NCBI GenBank assembly: GCA_900313775.1
Contig: OMSP01000058.1
Span: 1-5,224 of the forward strand
Direction of reading: 5' to 3'
DNA from: an uncultured Eubacteriales bacterium
GTDB lineage: Bacteria; Bacillota; Clostridia; Lachnospirales; Lachnospiraceae
DNA length: 5,224 nucleotides
A program made the translations under genes and the position numbers. Under the pieces are notes generated by a model. The model ran no database searches, had not been told where the DNA came from, and worked only from the letters and a program-made list of their open reading frames with translations. Of the stretch, positions 1-5,224 are shown one piece after another (the stretch's first letter is position 1; every line of letters begins with the position of its first letter).

Positions 1-690
1 CTGGCGAATAATCCTGAGATGCATATCATCATCCTGCTGATCGATGAGCGTCCCGAGGAGGTCACAGATATGAAGGAGGCGATCCGCGGTACCCAGGTCG
101 AGGTCATACATTCGACTTTTGATCAGCTTCCCGAGCACCACAAGCGCGTCTCCGAGATGACGATCGAGCGCGCGAAACGTCTCGTGGAGCAGGGGAGAGA
201 TGTCATGATCCTGCTCGATTCGATCACACGTCTCGCCCGCGCATACAACCTGACCGTTCCGCCAAGCGGACGGACGCTCTCCGGCGGTCTGGATCCTGCG
301 GCGCTTCATATGCCCAAGCGCTTCTTCGGCGCGGCCAGAAATATGCGCGAAGGAGGAAGCCTGACGATACTGGCCACGGCGCTGGTCGATACAGGCAGCA
401 AGATGGATGATGTGGTCTATGAGGAGTTTAAGGGAACCGGCAATATGGAACTGGTCCTCGACCGGAAGATGCAGGAGAGACGTATCTTCCCGGCCATCGA
501 TATCGCCAAGTCCGGTACCAGAAGAGAGGATCTTCTGCTCTCGCCGGAGGAGCTGAATGCGGTCGATATCATGCGCCGCGGATTGAACGGACTCCGCCCG
601 GAGGAGGCAACAGACAAGATCATAGATCTCTTTACGCATACGCGCAGCAATGCGGAGTTCGTCCACTTGGTGCAGAAGGTACGCTTCTAA
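1..690 (+). CDS. rho: Transcription termination factor Rho, C-terminal part (5' end cut by window)
   Basis: This is the last 229 residues of Rho, the hexameric RNA-dependent ATPase helicase that releases transcripts from RNA polymerase. The reading frame is open from base 1, so the gene starts upstream; the RNA-binding N-terminal domain and Walker A loop are outside the window. Visible motifs, numbered from the window edge, are DERPEE at about 15-20 (catalytic Glu and Arg, equivalent to E. coli E211/R212), Walker B ILLDSITR with Asp at 73 (E. coli D265), the Q-loop region EEFKGTGNMEL, and the R-loop/arginine finger SGTRRED with Arg at 174 (E. coli R366). All key residues are present, so the protein looks functional. 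By comparison from memory with E. coli Rho, there are three extra residues between DERPEE and Walker B, around RGTQVEV. The gene ends at a TAA followed at once by a strong terminator, and the next gene is convergent. Identification is very secure. Confidence 0.97.
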   Translation: MANNPEMHIIILLIDERPEEVTDMKEAIRGTQVEVIHSTFDQLPEHHKRVSEMTIERAKRLVEQGRDVMILLDSITRLARAYNLTVPPSGRTLSGGLDPAALHMPKRFFGAARNMREGGSLTILATALVDTGSKMDDVVYEEFKGTGNMELVLDRKMQERRIFPAIDIAKSGTRREDLLLSPEELNAVDIMRRGLNGLRPEEATDKIIDLFTHTRSNAEFVHLVQKVRF

Positions 691-693
691 AAC

Positions 694-728
694 AAAACGG
701 CAGGCTGACGGACAGCCTGCCGTTTATT
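694..728. terminator. Bidirectional intrinsic terminator between rho and prs
   Basis: A perfect 13-bp inverted repeat pairs 695-707 (AAACGGCAGGCTG) with 713-725, leaving a 5-nt loop (ACGGA). Read rightward, the stem is followed by TTTATTA, a modest U-tract for rho. Read leftward, it is followed by TTTTGTTTTAG, a better U-tract for the convergent prs gene, whose stop codon lies about 20 bases away. The position between two convergent genes and the A/T-rich flanks on both sides support use in both directions. Confidence 0.92.
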
Positions 729-744
729 ACTGTACAGAAAACTG

Positions 745-1917
745 CTAAATATGTTTGAGTCCTTCCACGGTCTGCTTTCTGAGCAGGGCGTGGATCTTTT
801 CTGAGGGATCGAGAGCCAGACTGATCGACTTGCTGTGATTCAGACTGTCAATGATCATCGCCAGATACTCTGTCATATCTGCCGTTACATAGTATTCGCG
901 CGAAAGGGTCTCCGGCGACTGATATACGAGGTTCGTCGTGATCATCTTGTGGAAATAGCCTTCTTTATAGTATTTATCAAAGACTTCCATGCCGTTCGTG
1001 AACAGTCCGAAAGTGCAGCAGATGATGACCCGTCCGGCACCGCGCTCCTTGAGCTGGCGGCAGACATCGAGCATACTCTCGCCGGAGGAGATCATATCAT
1101 CGACGACGATTGCGTCTTTTCCGTTCAGGTCCTCGCCGATAAACTCATGAGCGACGATCGGATTGCGTCCGTTGACTACGCGGGTGTAATCGCGGCGTTT
1201 ATAGAACATACCCATGCTGACTCCGAGGATATTGGCCAGATAGACTGCGCGGCCCATGGCGCCCTCATCCGGGGAGATGATCATCAGCCTGTCCGGCAGT
1301 GCCCTGAAATCTTCGACAGAATCATAGACAGCCTTCATGAACTGATAGTAAGCAGAGAAGGAATCAAAACCGTCGATCGGGATCGCGTTCTGTACGCGGG
1401 GATCGTGTGCGTCAAAGGTGATGATATTGACCACACCCATATCAATAAGTTCCTGCAGACCCATGGCAGCATCCAGCGATTCTCGTTTTTCCCGTTTGTG
1501 CTGGCGGCTCTCATACAGGAAGGGCATGATCACATTGATCCGCTTTGCCTTGCCGGCGGCAGCGGCGATGATGCGCTTGATGTCCTGAAAATGATTGTCC
1601 GGTGACATGTGGTTGACCATACCGTTGATCGTATAGGTCATGCTGTGGTTGCAGACGTCAGCGAGGATAAATAGGTCCACGCCGCGAATGCTGCCCAGTA
1701 TCTCTCCCTTTGACTCACCACTCCCGAAACGGGGGCAGCGGCTTTCGACGAGATAAGTCTTCTCGGGCTTGATCGTCGGGTCGGGGTAGAGATAGTTCTG
1801 TCTCATTTTGACGATAGTTTTGTCGATGATCTCGCCCTGCTCCTTAAAACTGTCGAGAACGACCATGCGCAGCGGGGCGACAGGCATACGCCTTCCGGCT
1901 CCTTTGTTTTTAGGCAT
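745..1917 (-). CDS. prs: Ribose-phosphate pyrophosphokinase (PRPP synthetase), long divergent clostridial type
   Basis: The 390-residue product should transfer pyrophosphate from ATP to ribose 5-phosphate to make PRPP, the cytoplasmic precursor for purines, pyrimidines, histidine, tryptophan and NAD. Motifs seen: YESRQHK at about 135-141 (matches the ATP-binding YARQDR region), FDAHDPRVQ at 168-176 (matches the DLHAxQIQ metal-binding segment, His at 171), and IVVDDMISSGES at 270-281, the ribose-5-phosphate/PRPP loop with the DD pair at 273-274. Usual bacterial Prs is about 310-320 residues. This protein is longer, with about 40-50 extra N-terminal residues, an extra segment around HSMTYTINGMVNHMSPDNH, and a loop ending SSGES instead of the common DTAGT. 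The ATG at 1917 is supported by AAAGGA at 1927-1932 on the minus strand, 9 nt upstream. It is divergent from der and convergent with rho, so it is probably monocistronic. The family is secure; whether it is the only PRPP synthetase of the cell cannot be seen. Confidence 0.9.
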   Translation of the reverse strand: MPKNKGAGRRMPVAPLRMVVLDSFKEQGEIIDKTIVKMRQNYLYPDPTIKPEKTYLVESRCPRFGSGESKGEILGSIRGVDLFILADVCNHSMTYTINGMVNHMSPDNHFQDIKRIIAAAAGKAKRINVIMPFLYESRQHKREKRESLDAAMGLQELIDMGVVNIITFDAHDPRVQNAIPIDGFDSFSAYYQFMKAVYDSVEDFRALPDRLMIISPDEGAMGRAVYLANILGVSMGMFYKRRDYTRVVNGRNPIVAHEFIGEDLNGKDAIVVDDMISSGESMLDVCRQLKERGAGRVIICCTFGLFTNGMEVFDKYYKEGYFHKMITTNLVYQSPETLSREYYVTADMTEYLAMIIDSLNHSKSISLALDPSEKIHALLRKQTVEGLKHI

Positions 1918-1966
1918 AGAAATGATTCCTTTGGAAACTACAGATCAACAGAATTCTTACCTACTT

Positions 1967-1995
1967 ATAATACATGAGATATTTGCCTTTATCAA
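1967..1995 (-). promoter_or_regulatory. Sigma-A type promoter for prs
   Basis: On the minus strand, TTGATA (1990-1995) and TATTAT (1967-1972) are separated by exactly 17 bp, each hexamer matching the housekeeping consensus at five of six positions. Transcription would start near 1960, giving a leader of about 40 nt before the prs ATG, too short for a riboswitch. The -35 lies inside the inverted repeat at 1979-2004. This is the best-scoring promoter I see in the spacer. Confidence 0.75.
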
Positions 1996-2004
1996 GGCGA
2001 ATAT
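1979..2004. repeat. 26-bp inverted repeat in the prs/der divergent spacer, possible operator
   Basis: The left arm 1979-1989 (ATATTTGCCTT) matches the reverse complement of the right arm 1994-2004 (AAGGCGAATAT) at 10 of 11 positions, with a 4-bp spacer (TATC). As RNA the single mismatch is a U-G wobble, so it could also fold as an 11-bp hairpin. Neither side is followed by a clean U-tract, so it is unlikely to be a terminator. It covers the -35 of the leftward prs promoter and touches a weak candidate -10 for der, a position typical of a repressor operator. I do not recognise the motif as the site of a particular regulator; the function is inferred from placement. Confidence 0.55.
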
Positions 2005-2007
2005 GAT
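2002..2007 (+). promoter_or_regulatory. Weak candidate -10 element for der
   Basis: TATGAT matches the -10 consensus at five of six positions and sits about 30 nt before the der start, which would give a leader of about 20 nt. No good -35 is found 16-19 bp upstream (the region reads ATATTT) and there is no extended TGn. Some rightward promoter is expected here because the terminator after rho and the opposite orientation of prs isolate der from upstream transcription. This is only the best of several poor candidates. Confidence 0.25.
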
Positions 2008-2034
2008 ATCGTAATCTATATAGAGGAGGAAAAT

Positions 2035-3369
2035 ATGAGTAAGCCCATCGTGGCGATAGTAGGTCGCCCGAATGTAGGAAAATCCACCCTGTTCAATGCC
2101 CTTGCGGGAGAGAAACTCTCGATCGTTGAGGACACGCCCGGCGTGACTCGTGACCGGCTGTATGCGGATGCGAGCTGGCTGGACCGCGTCTTTACGATCG
2201 TGGATACCGGCGGTATCGAACCGGAGTCTCAGGATATCATCTTAAGCCAGATGCGTGAACAGGCTCAGCTGGCTTTGATGAGTTCGGATGTCGTGCTGTT
2301 TTTGGTCGATGTCCGCCAGGGACTGGTCGACGCGGATGCCAAGGTGGCTGACATGCTCCGCAAGAGCAGAAAACCGGTGATCCTGGTCGTCAACAAAGTT
2401 GATGATTTTCAGAAAATGATGCCGGATATCTACGAGTTTTATCAGCTGGGTATCGGCGACCCTCATCCTATCTCCGCGACCTTAAAGCTGGGCATCGGCG
2501 ACATGCTCGATGAGCTGGTCAAACTACTGCCGCCCAAGGGGAGCCATGAAGACGAAGACGAGCGCACCAAAGTCGCCGTCGTCGGCAAACCTAACGTTGG
2601 GAAATCCTCTCTGGTCAATAAACTGTTGGGGAAAGACCGGGTGATCGTCTCGGATATTGCCGGTACGACGAGAGATTCGATCGACACGGTCATCAAATAC
2701 CACGGAAAAGAATATGTCTTTATCGATACGGCCGGTATGCGGCGAAAGAGCAAGGTCAAAGAGACGATCGAGCGCTTCAGTGTGATCCGGGCTCTCTCTG
2801 CAACTGACAGGGCGGATGTCGTGATCCTGATGATCGATGCTACGGAGGGAGTGACCGAACAGGACGCCAAGATCGCGGGTATCGCTCATGAAAAAGGCAA
2901 AGGACTGCTCATTGTTGTCAACAAATGGGATGCGATCGAAAAAGACGACAAGACGATGTATAAATTCCGCGACGAGGTCATGCGGGTGCTTTCCTTTGTG
3001 CCCTACGCGAAGATCATATACATCTCCGCGAAGACCGGTAAGCGGACAGATCAGATCTATCATGAAGTCGACGCGATCGTCGAAGAGCGGCGCAGACGCA
3101 TCGCGACAGGCGTCCTCAATGAGATCGTGATGGAGGCGGTCGCAATGAACGAGCCTCCGTCAGACAAGGGGAGGAGGCTTAAAATCCTCTACGCCTCTCA
3201 GGTGGGGACTGAGCCCCCGACTTTCGTTGTGTTCATCAATGATAAAAAGCTCATGCATTTCTCCTACCGGCGGTATCTGGAGAATCAGATCCGTCAGGCT
3301 TTCGGCTTCGAGGGAACGCCTATCCGGATGGTCATGCGCGAGAGGGGCGAGGAGAGGATGCAGCGGTGA
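2035..3369 (+). CDS. der: Ribosome biogenesis GTPase Der (EngA), tandem GTPase domains
   Basis: Der is an essential GTPase that helps assemble the 50S ribosomal subunit. The 444-residue product has the family's hallmark of two GTPase domains in series followed by a KH-like RNA-binding domain. Domain 1 has G1 GRPNVGKST at 10-18, the switch segment with TRD at 38-40, G3 DTGG at 57-60 and G4 NKVD at 120-123. An acidic linker (HEDEDER) leads to domain 2, with G1 GKPNVGKSS at 184-192, switch GTTRDS, G3 DTAG at 231-234, G4 NKWD at 296-299 and G5 SAK at 331-333. The KH-like domain fills about 355-435 (ILYASQVG, PPTFVVFIN, SYRRYLENQIR), and a short basic tail ends the protein. All nucleotide-binding motifs are intact and the length fits the usual 435-445. 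The ATG is set by GAGGAGG at 2023-2029, 5 nt upstream. The next gene, gpsA, begins 68 nt after the stop with no terminator between. Identification is very secure. Confidence 0.98.
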   Translation: MSKPIVAIVGRPNVGKSTLFNALAGEKLSIVEDTPGVTRDRLYADASWLDRVFTIVDTGGIEPESQDIILSQMREQAQLALMSSDVVLFLVDVRQGLVDADAKVADMLRKSRKPVILVVNKVDDFQKMMPDIYEFYQLGIGDPHPISATLKLGIGDMLDELVKLLPPKGSHEDEDERTKVAVVGKPNVGKSSLVNKLLGKDRVIVSDIAGTTRDSIDTVIKYHGKEYVFIDTAGMRRKSKVKETIERFSVIRALSATDRADVVILMIDATEGVTEQDAKIAGIAHEKGKGLLIVVNKWDAIEKDDKTMYKFRDEVMRVLSFVPYAKIIYISAKTGKRTDQIYHEVDAIVEERRRRIATGVLNEIVMEAVAMNEPPSDKGRRLKILYASQVGTEPPTFVVFINDKKLMHFSYRRYLENQIRQAFGFEGTPIRMVMRERGEERMQR

Positions 3370-3394
3370 CTAATGACCGCATTTGCGATATAAT
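3366..3394 (+). promoter_or_regulatory. Promoter for gpsA overlapping the der stop codon
   Basis: A perfect TATAAT (3389-3394) lies 17 bp after GTGACT (3366-3371), which matches TTGACA at four of six positions. The -35 overlaps the der TGA stop (3367-3369). Transcription would begin near 3401 and give a leader of about 37 nt before the gpsA ATG. No terminator separates der from gpsA, so this would add to readthrough from der rather than replace it. Confidence 0.6.
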
Positions 3395-3424
3395 AGTGTT
3401 GAAATGACGCTTGTGTCTTACATC

Positions 3425-3430
3425 AGGAGG
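3425..3430 (+). promoter_or_regulatory. Ribosome binding site that fixes the gpsA start
   Basis: A full AGGAGG lies 7 nt before the ATG at 3438. A longer in-frame reading from a TTG at 3411 would put this Shine-Dalgarno inside the coding sequence and add nine residues before the NAD-binding strand. The 3438 start is therefore preferred. A nearby ATG at 3433 is out of frame. Confidence 0.9.
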
Positions 3431-3437
3431 AAATGAT

Positions 3438-4454
3438 ATGGGGACAGTAGGAGTGATCGGATCAGGCAGTTGGGGATGCGCGTTGGCCCATCTTTTGGCC
3501 TACAACGGACACAATGTGACCATCTGGTCATTTGATCCGGCGGAAGCCGACATGATCAACAATGATCGTGAGCATAAAGATAAACTTCCCGGTGTGACGC
3601 TGGGCAGTCTGATCGATGCTACGACGGATCTTGAGTCGGCCTGCAGAGAAAAAGATTTTCTCATCATGTCGACGCCCTCCGTTTTTGTGCGTTCCGTGGC
3701 CAAACAGATGGCGCCTTTCGTCGCGGACGGACAGCTGATCGTCTCGGTCAGCAAGGGCATTGAGGAGTCTTCCTTAAAGACTCTGAGCGAACAGCTGGAA
3801 GAAGAGATCCCCCAGGCAGAGATCGCGGCGCTCTCCGGACCGAGCCATGCTGAAGAAGTCGGACGCAACGTACCAACGGCGGTCGTGGTCGGAGCGAAGG
3901 AGAAAGAGACAGCCGAATATCTGCAGAACATGTTTATGAACGGAGAGTTTTTCCGTGTCTATACGACGCCGGATATGCGCGGCATGGAGCTGGGCGGATC
4001 GCTTAAAAACGTCATAGCCCTCGCTGCCGGTATGGCCGACGGTCTTGGCTGCGGGGACAATACCAAAGCTGCCTTGATCACGCGCGGCATTCATGAGATG
4101 AGCCGGCTCGGCGTCAAGCTGGGCGGAAAGGCTGAGACCTTTGCCGGGCTCGCCGGTATAGGAGATCTGATCGTTACCTGCAGCAGCAATCACAGCCGCA
4201 ATCACAATGCGGGTTATCTGATCGGCCAGGGAGCGACCTATCAGGAGGCAATGGATGAGGTCAAGATGGTCGTCGAAGGAGTATACAGCGCCAAGGCAGC
4301 ACGGGCGCTCGCCGAGCGCGAAGGGGTCACGATGCCGATCGTCGAAGCTGTAAACAGGATCCTGTTTGAGGGCATGAGTGCGGCCGAGGGAGTAAAGAGT
4401 CTTATGATGAGAGATCCCGTCAAGGAGAACGCACAGCTCACATGGGGTGATTAG
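3438..4454 (+). CDS. gpsA: NAD(P)-dependent glycerol-3-phosphate dehydrogenase GpsA
   Basis: GpsA reduces dihydroxyacetone phosphate to sn-glycerol 3-phosphate, the backbone for phospholipid synthesis, in the cytoplasm. From the ATG at 3438 the protein has 338 residues, matching the family's usual 330-340. The N-terminal Rossmann fold shows VIGSGSWG with the glycines of GxGxxG at 8, 10 and 13. Next come the catalytic-site segment SKGIE (Lys at 106), the conserved LSGPSHAEEV (Gly-Pro at 134-135), and GGSLKNV with the catalytic Lys at 190. The C-terminal helical domain has AGIGDLIVTC (Asp at 243) and SSNHSRNHNAG (Arg at 254, Asn at 255), which bind the substrate phosphate and cofactor, then VEGVYSA. 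No key residue is missing. It follows der by 68 nt and has its own likely promoter, so it may be read both from der and independently. The gene plsY, often found between der and gpsA in Clostridia, is not here. Identification is very secure. Confidence 0.97.
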   Translation: MGTVGVIGSGSWGCALAHLLAYNGHNVTIWSFDPAEADMINNDREHKDKLPGVTLGSLIDATTDLESACREKDFLIMSTPSVFVRSVAKQMAPFVADGQLIVSVSKGIEESSLKTLSEQLEEEIPQAEIAALSGPSHAEEVGRNVPTAVVVGAKEKETAEYLQNMFMNGEFFRVYTTPDMRGMELGGSLKNVIALAAGMADGLGCGDNTKAALITRGIHEMSRLGVKLGGKAETFAGLAGIGDLIVTCSSNHSRNHNAGYLIGQGATYQEAMDEVKMVVEGVYSAKAARALAEREGVTMPIVEAVNRILFEGMSAAEGVKSLMMRDPVKENAQLTWGD

Positions 4455-4483
4455 AAGATTTTGCAAATGAGACAGAGAGAAAA

Positions 4484-4516
4484 ATGGGCGGACGCAGTTC
4501 AAGCGTGTCCGCCCAT
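4484..4516. repeat. Strong hairpin between gpsA and the rRNA methyltransferase gene
   Basis: The left arm ATGGGCGGAC (4484-4493) pairs perfectly with GTCCGCCCAT (4507-4516). Two more G-C pairs (GC 4494-4495 with GC 4503-4504) can form across a GT bulge, closing a 7-nt loop. Read rightward the stem is followed by ATGATAAGG, not a U-tract, so it is a poor factor-independent terminator for gpsA. Read leftward it is followed by TTTTCTCTCTG, which looks more like a terminator of antisense transcription. It could also protect the 3' end of gpsA mRNA or limit readthrough into the next gene. Confidence 0.7.
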
Positions 4517-4521
4517 ATGAT

Positions 4522-4527
4522 AAGGTG
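4522..4527 (+). promoter_or_regulatory. Ribosome binding site for the rlmD-like gene
   Basis: AAGGTG lies 8 nt before the ATG at 4536. It is weaker than the AGGAGG sites of der and gpsA. It supports the chosen start, because an in-frame TAA at 4521-4523 rules out any ATG, GTG or TTG start further upstream. The site lies just outside the hairpin ending at 4516. Confidence 0.65.
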
Positions 4528-4535
4528 CAGACATT

Positions 4536-5224
4536 ATGAAGAAAGGTGAAACTTACAGCGGCATAGTGGAACGCATTGATTACCCGAACAAGGGGATCGT
4601 CAGGATCGAGGGGATGTCTGATGATGACGGACATGCGGTCTGTGTGCATGTCAGGAACGCGCTTCCGGGCGAGCGTATCAACCTGCGGCTGTTAAAAAAG
4701 CACCGCGGCGTCTGGCAGGCGGAGAAGCTGGAGACGATCAAGACCGGTCCGGGAGTGCGTGAGCCGGTCTGCCCGCATGCGGCAGATTGCGGAGGCTGCG
4801 TCTATCAGAAACTGACATATGAAGCACAGCTGGAACTCAAAGAAGAACAGGTCACAAGACTCTTGGGTCCCGCGATCGACGGTGTCTGGGAGGGAATACT
4901 GCCTTCTCCCTCGCAGACGGATTACCGCAACAAGATGGAGTTTACCTTTGGCGATGAGTATAAGGACGGCCCGCTGACGCTCGGTCTGCACAAGCGGGGA
5001 GCCTTCTATGATATTGTCACTGCAGAAGGCTGTCGGATCTGCGATCCGGATTTCTCCGTGATACTCAGGGAGACGCTGAGTTTCTTCGCTGCAAGAAAGG
5101 TCTCTTTCTACCATCGTATGAATCATACCGGTTATCTGCGCCATCTGCTGGTGCGCAAAGGGCTGCATTCGGGAGAGATCCTGGTGGATCTGGTGACTGC
5201 CGGCCGATTGACTTTCAGCGGAGA
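4536..5224 (+). CDS. 23S rRNA (uracil-5-)-methyltransferase, RlmD/RumA family (3' end cut by window)
   Basis: The first 229 codons of a gene that runs off the right edge with no stop. The family methylates C5 of specific uridines in 23S rRNA using S-adenosylmethionine. Residues 1-65 look like a TRAM RNA-binding domain (GETYSGIVERIDYPNKG, then LPGERINLRLLKK). Residues 79-88 carry CPHAADCGGC, giving Cys 79, 85 and 88 in the C-x5-C-x2-C pattern of the [4Fe-4S] site. The fourth ligand is probably Cys 166 in DIVTAEGC, aligned by eye with E. coli RlmD C162; Cys 169 is an alternative. YRNKMEF at about 130-136 is another conserved family segment. The SAM-binding domain and catalytic Cys lie beyond the window, so RlmD, the Firmicutes dual-site RlmCD and other members of this TRAM/Fe-S family cannot be told apart here. 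A leftward open frame at 4692-5168 is only its shadow. The gene follows gpsA by 81 nt and no clear promoter of its own is seen. Confidence 0.92.
   Translation, partial: MKKGETYSGIVERIDYPNKGIVRIEGMSDDDGHAVCVHVRNALPGERINLRLLKKHRGVWQAEKLETIKTGPGVREPVCPHAADCGGCVYQKLTYEAQLELKEEQVTRLLGPAIDGVWEGILPSPSQTDYRNKMEFTFGDEYKDGPLTLGLHKRGAFYDIVTAEGCRICDPDFSVILRETLSFFAARKVSFYHRMNHTGYLRHLLVRKGLHSGEILVDLVTAGRLTFSG

Noticed and set aside
835..1605. A 256-codon open frame on the plus strand inside prs
   Set aside because: It lies entirely antisense to a gene with clear PRPP synthetase motifs. The translation shows no recognisable domain and no proper ribosome binding site was seen. It is a codon-bias shadow.
1966..1971. 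A perfect TATAAT on the plus strand as a der promoter
   Set aside because: No acceptable -35 lies 16-19 bp upstream (GATCAA at 17 bp) and there is no extended TGn. It is largely the complement of the prs -10 and is more simply explained that way.
2463..3063. Overlapping minus-strand open frames inside der (2463-2870 and 2524-3063)
   Set aside because: Both lie opposite the intact GTPase domains of Der and show no domain of their own.
3411..3437. A nine-residue N-terminal extension of GpsA from a TTG codon
   Set aside because: It would place the AGGAGG ribosome binding site inside the coding region and add residues before the first Rossmann strand that the family lacks.
3774..4649. A 291-codon open frame on the minus strand across gpsA and the next gene's start
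   Set aside because: It covers two well-supported plus-strand genes and the hairpin between them, and resembles no known protein. It is a shadow.
4692..5168. A 158-codon minus-strand open frame at the right end
   Set aside because: The plus strand here encodes the TRAM/Fe-S methyltransferase with its cysteine motif; the minus frame has no recognisable content.
1..5224. Mobile elements, CRISPR arrays, tRNA or rRNA genes, riboswitches, toxin-antitoxin or defence genes
   Set aside because: I looked on both strands and found no repeats, conserved RNA folds or protein motifs of these kinds. Nearly all the sequence is taken up by five housekeeping genes, and every non-coding gap is 117 bases or shorter.

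Overview
The window is an ordinary stretch of housekeeping chromosome from a Gram-positive bacterium, most likely a Clostridia member close to Lachnospiraceae. Three things suggest this by recollection, since no search was run: the Rho C-terminal sequence, a long divergent PRPP synthetase of about 390 residues, and the der-gpsA pairing. Ribosome binding sites are strong AGGAGG types. I see no mobile element, CRISPR array, tRNA, rRNA or phage gene, and no sign of recent transfer.

Layout, left to right. Positions 1-690 (+) hold the 3' part of rho, cut by the window edge. Positions 694-728 hold a strong hairpin between convergent genes that can act as a terminator in both directions. Positions 745-1917 (-) hold the PRPP synthetase gene, with a good promoter at 1967-1995 reading leftward. 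The divergent spacer 1918-2034 also holds a 26-bp near-perfect inverted repeat (1979-2004) that overlaps the -35 of that promoter. Positions 2035-3369 (+) hold der, a ribosome-assembly GTPase. Positions 3438-4454 (+) hold gpsA, for glycerol-3-phosphate synthesis, with its own promoter whose -35 overlaps the der stop codon. A hairpin at 4484-4516 separates gpsA from a 3'-truncated gene at 4536-5224 (+) for a TRAM-domain, iron-sulfur 23S rRNA uracil-5-methyltransferase (RlmD/RumA type).

Together the genes serve core growth functions: transcription termination (rho), PRPP supply for nucleotides, histidine and tryptophan (prs), ribosome assembly and rRNA modification (der, rlmD-like), and phospholipid precursor supply (gpsA). 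The rightward genes der, gpsA and rlmD-like could be partly co-transcribed, because no convincing rightward intrinsic terminator separates them. I found no evidence of an undescribed system. The observations most worth checking are the palindrome in the prs/der divergent promoter region, the divergent PRPP synthetase, and the absence of plsY between der and gpsA.
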